Assembly (NCBI GenBank): GCA_030628905.1
Contig: DAOVQB010000229.1
Location: forward strand, 1-6,922
Length of the DNA stretch: 6,922 nt
Source of the DNA: DAOVQB01 sp023128935
GTDB lineage: Bacteria; Eisenbacteria; RBG-16-71-46; CAIMUX01; WJJG01
Direction of reading: 5' to 3'
Positions 5,139-6,922 of the stretch are shown piece by piece. The first letter of the stretch is position 1. Each line of letters opens with the position of its first letter. The position numbers and the translations under genes were made by a program. The notes beneath the pieces are model-generated. The model had not been told where the DNA came from, searched no databases, and saw only the letters and a program-made list of their open reading frames with translations.

Positions 5139-6212
5139 ATGATGACAAAGACCCGGGCGCGAAAGCGCTCAAGAAGCCTGACGGCCCTACTCACACGGGG
5201 CCAGAGGACAGGTGTATTGGATTCTCGCCAAGTGGAGGCATCTCTACTTGCGAGGGTTCCGGATGCCTCCGAATTCTCGCTCTTCCTCGATCTGACCCGA
5301 ACCCTCGGGATCAAGATCCGCGAGCGACCCATTCGTCGTCGAGCCACGACGCCGAACTCTATGCGGGCCCTGAGCGTCTACATCCGAGACGTGAGCCGCC
5401 ACCCGCTTCTCACTCCAGAGCAGGAACGTACTGTGGCGCGCCGTGCCCGCGAGGGCAATGAGCGGGCCCAGGAGCTGATGGTGCTAAGCAACCTGCGGCT
5501 GGTCGTGAGCATGGCGCGCAAATTCACTGGCAGGGGACTGCCCCTCGATGATCTGATCGAGGAGGGCAACCTGGGACTCATCACCGCCGTTGAGCGCTTC
5601 GATCCTGAGAAGGGTTTCCGCTTCTCCACCTACGCCGCCTGGTGGATCCGCTTGGGGATCGCCAAGGGGCTCGCTGAACAGTCGCGGACACTGAAGATTC
5701 CGCTGCATGTCATGCGCTCGCTGCACCGCTACATCGAGGCAGAGCGCCGGCTCACACTCGAACTGGGCCGCTTTCCGGATACTGCGGAGATCAGCCGCGC
5801 AGCCGGCTTCGGTCCCCGCAGGGCTCGGACGGTCAGCACGCTCGTGCAGGGCATCAAGTCGCTCGATGAGACCGCGGTGGGAGAGGCCGGGCGCGGCCTG
5901 ACACTGCTCGAGCGGCTCCCAGCGCCCCCCTCGCTTGAGGAGACGCTCCGGCGTCAGATGGAGAGCGCCGACCTCGAGAAGCTCATGCGCCGCCTCTCGG
6001 AGAGAGAGAGCTTGGTACTGCGAATCCGGTATGGTTTCATGGACGGCATGCCGCGCAGCCTTGCGCGTACGAGCCTCTTCCTCGGTGTGAGCCGCGAGCG
6101 GGTCCGGCAGATCGAGTATCAAGCGCTGCTGCGGTTGCGCGAATGGATCGAGACGGAGAAGCGACGCAGCCTCGAGGTCCTCGATCGAGTCGGAGTAGAA
6201 GGATGCCTATAG
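5139..6212 (+). CDS. Primary-type sigma-70 factor (RpoS/RpoD-like)
   Basis: This RNA polymerase sigma subunit of 357 residues directs promoter recognition. Residues 1-15 are basic. Residues 16-62 (LLTRGQRTGVLDSRQVEASL and on to LGIKI) resemble region 1.1. Region 1.2 is about 74-107, region 2 about 108-183 (core-binding LDDLIEEGNLGLITAVERFD, 136-155; melting FRFSTYAAWWIR, 160-171), region 3 about 184-262 and region 4 about 275-340 with the -35 helix VSRERVRQIE (317-326). The non-conserved insert of E. coli RpoD between 1.2 and 2.1 is absent. Position after surE-pcm and an arginine (R193) where E. coli RpoS has K173 favour an RpoS-type role; the region 1.1-like start favours RpoD. L172 and A175 replace the usual -12 contact residues. 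Starts at ATG 5139 or 5142, with a G run four bases upstream inside a hairpin. Family certain, RpoS identity likely but open. Confidence 0.93.
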   Translation: MMTKTRARKRSRSLTALLTRGQRTGVLDSRQVEASLLARVPDASEFSLFLDLTRTLGIKIRERPIRRRATTPNSMRALSVYIRDVSRHPLLTPEQERTVARRAREGNERAQELMVLSNLRLVVSMARKFTGRGLPLDDLIEEGNLGLITAVERFDPEKGFRFSTYAAWWIRLGIAKGLAEQSRTLKIPLHVMRSLHRYIEAERRLTLELGRFPDTAEISRAAGFGPRRARTVSTLVQGIKSLDETAVGEAGRGLTLLERLPAPPSLEETLRRQMESADLEKLMRRLSERESLVLRIRYGFMDGMPRSLARTSLFLGVSRERVRQIEYQALLRLREWIETEKRRSLEVLDRVGVEGCL

Positions 6213-6214
6213 AC

Positions 6215-6218
6215 GGAG
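6215..6218 (+). promoter_or_regulatory. apt ribosome binding site
   Basis: GGAG lies seven bases before ATG 6226 and two bases after the sigma factor stop. The 13-base gap between the genes has no room for a separate promoter, so apt is co-transcribed with the sigma factor gene unless a promoter lies inside that gene. Confidence 0.7.
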
Positions 6219-6225
6219 TAGACGA

Positions 6226-6777
6226 ATGGAGTTGAAGGCGGCTCTGCGTGAGCGCATGCGGTCGATTCCGGACTTCCCCAAGCCCGGGATCCTCTTCAAG
6301 GACATCACCCCGGTGCTGCAGGATCCGCCCCTGCTGGCACGCTGCATTGGCGACATCACGCGCGCCTTTGCGGATCCGGGATTTGATGCTGTCGGCGGGA
6401 TTGAAGCGCGCGGATTCATCCTCGGGGCGCTCGTGGCCCACTCGGCGGGTAAACCCTTCTTCCCGCTTCGCAAAGCAGGCAAGCTGCCTGGGAAATGCCT
6501 GCGGGAATCCTACAGCCTCGAGTATGGCGTGGCGGAACTAGAGATGCACCATGACGCCTTTCTGCCGGGCCAGCGCGTGATCATCGTCGACGATCTGCTC
6601 GCCACTGGAGGCACTGCCCAAGCCGCGGCCCGCCTGGTGCAGCGCTCTGAGGGTGTGCTCGTGGGCATGGCCTTCTTGATTGAGCTGGCGTTTCTGGATG
6701 GGCGCGCCAAGCTTGTCGATGCCGGTGTGGACGAGAACCGCATTCATAGCTTGGTCGCGTACGCCGCCGGGGAATAA
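6226..6777 (+). CDS. apt: Adenine phosphoribosyltransferase
   Basis: Apt joins adenine and PRPP to give AMP and pyrophosphate in cytoplasmic purine salvage. The length of 183 residues equals that of the E. coli enzyme. Motifs are IPDFPKPGILFKDITP (14-29), GIEARGFILG (58-67), FPLRKAGKLPG (79-89), YSLEYG (96-101) and the PRPP-binding loop VIIVDDLLATGGT (118-130). A flexible-loop and C-terminal region in family style follows and ends SLVAYAAGE. No key residue looks altered. The ATG has a good ribosome binding site, and the gene follows the sigma factor stop by 13 bases in the same direction. No terminator with a T run is visible after its TAA stop (6775-6777). Confidence 0.97.
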   Translation: MELKAALRERMRSIPDFPKPGILFKDITPVLQDPPLLARCIGDITRAFADPGFDAVGGIEARGFILGALVAHSAGKPFFPLRKAGKLPGKCLRESYSLEYGVAELEMHHDAFLPGQRVIIVDDLLATGGTAQAAARLVQRSEGVLVGMAFLIELAFLDGRAKLVDAGVDENRIHSLVAYAAGE

Positions 6778-6922
6778 TTGAATGCCATCGCGACCAGGAG
6801 AGCAATCGAGTACACCCGGATTGTCGACGCTCCCATGTGTTTACCTCATGAAATGATGCGCAGGTGGTCCGAAGGGATGCAAACCTCCTTATTGAGGGGC
6901 TGCAGACCCCTGCGGGCCTAGC
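6778..6922. other. Tail after apt without a recognised gene
   Basis: The + strand has only short frames here. One starts at GTG 6864 (in frame with GTG 6867) and is still open at the window edge for 19 codons; it has no ribosome binding site and no recognisable family. The last 65 bases can fold: CGCAGG (6859-6864) with CCTGCG (6908-6913) as an outer stem, and inside it CCTC/GAGG (6884-6887 with 6893-6896) or AGGGG/CCCCT (6895-6899 with 6907-6911) as competing stems. I could not match this to a known RNA family. Confidence 0.4.

Noticed and set aside
6796..6876. Possible glycine riboswitch (GGAGAG and CCGAAGG motifs)
   Set aside because: The two motifs are about 70 bases apart and the closing CTCTC strand and core are missing.
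6865..6885. SRP RNA-like GGTCCGAAGG segment
   Set aside because: It lacks the GGAAGGAAGCAG core of the bacterial SRP RNA and its symmetric loop.

Overview
The window is a stretch of ordinary chromosome from a Gram-negative, high-GC bacterium, with every recognised gene on the + strand. It holds seven recognisable protein genes, two tRNA-Pro genes with encoded CCA ends, and several short duplications and hairpins in the gaps. There is no transposase, integrase, phage gene, CRISPR array, toxin-antitoxin or defence gene. The order MerR regulator - tRNA-Pro - surE - pcm - (membrane protein) - sigma factor - apt resembles the surE-pcm-rpoS neighbourhood of Proteobacteria. It is closest, as far as I recall, to the Geobacter/Desulfuromonas type of 'deltaproteobacterial' genome. 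That placement is an inference from gene order and protein style, not from a search.

Layout: (1) 25-1720, plsY and gpsA, two steps of phospholipid synthesis around glycerol-3-phosphate, translationally coupled through a duplicated junction. (2) 1721-1869, a gap made largely of a diverged direct duplication. (3) 1870-2553, a MerR-type regulator with a long disordered tail, ending in a palindrome. (4) 2608-4729, a promoter, tRNA-Pro(GGG), then surE, pcm and a COG2426-type membrane protein in a tight operon (overlaps of 4 and 8 bases). (5) 4730-5011, a gap without a convincing gene, holding a repeat/hairpin and a possible promoter. (6) 5012-6777, tRNA-Pro(CGG), then a primary-type sigma factor whose ribosome binding region is locked in a strong hairpin, then apt. 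(7) 6778-6922, a tail without a recognised gene.

How the genes work together: PlsY and GpsA supply lysophosphatidate and glycerol-3-phosphate. SurE (nucleotide phosphatase) and Pcm (isoaspartyl repair) are stationary-phase maintenance enzymes that travel with the stationary-phase sigma factor RpoS in many Proteobacteria. The sigma factor here sits in the rpoS position and has an RpoS-like basic residue in region 3.0, but it carries a region-1.1-like N-terminus and unusual residues where region 2.4 reads promoter position -12. Apt salvages adenine.

I see no wholly new system. The points most worth a second look are: the exact 32-bp duplication that created an 11-residue relay ORF between plsY and gpsA; the two tRNA-Pro genes that each lead directly into a protein gene through a hairpin-bearing leader; and the altered promoter-reading residues of the sigma factor.
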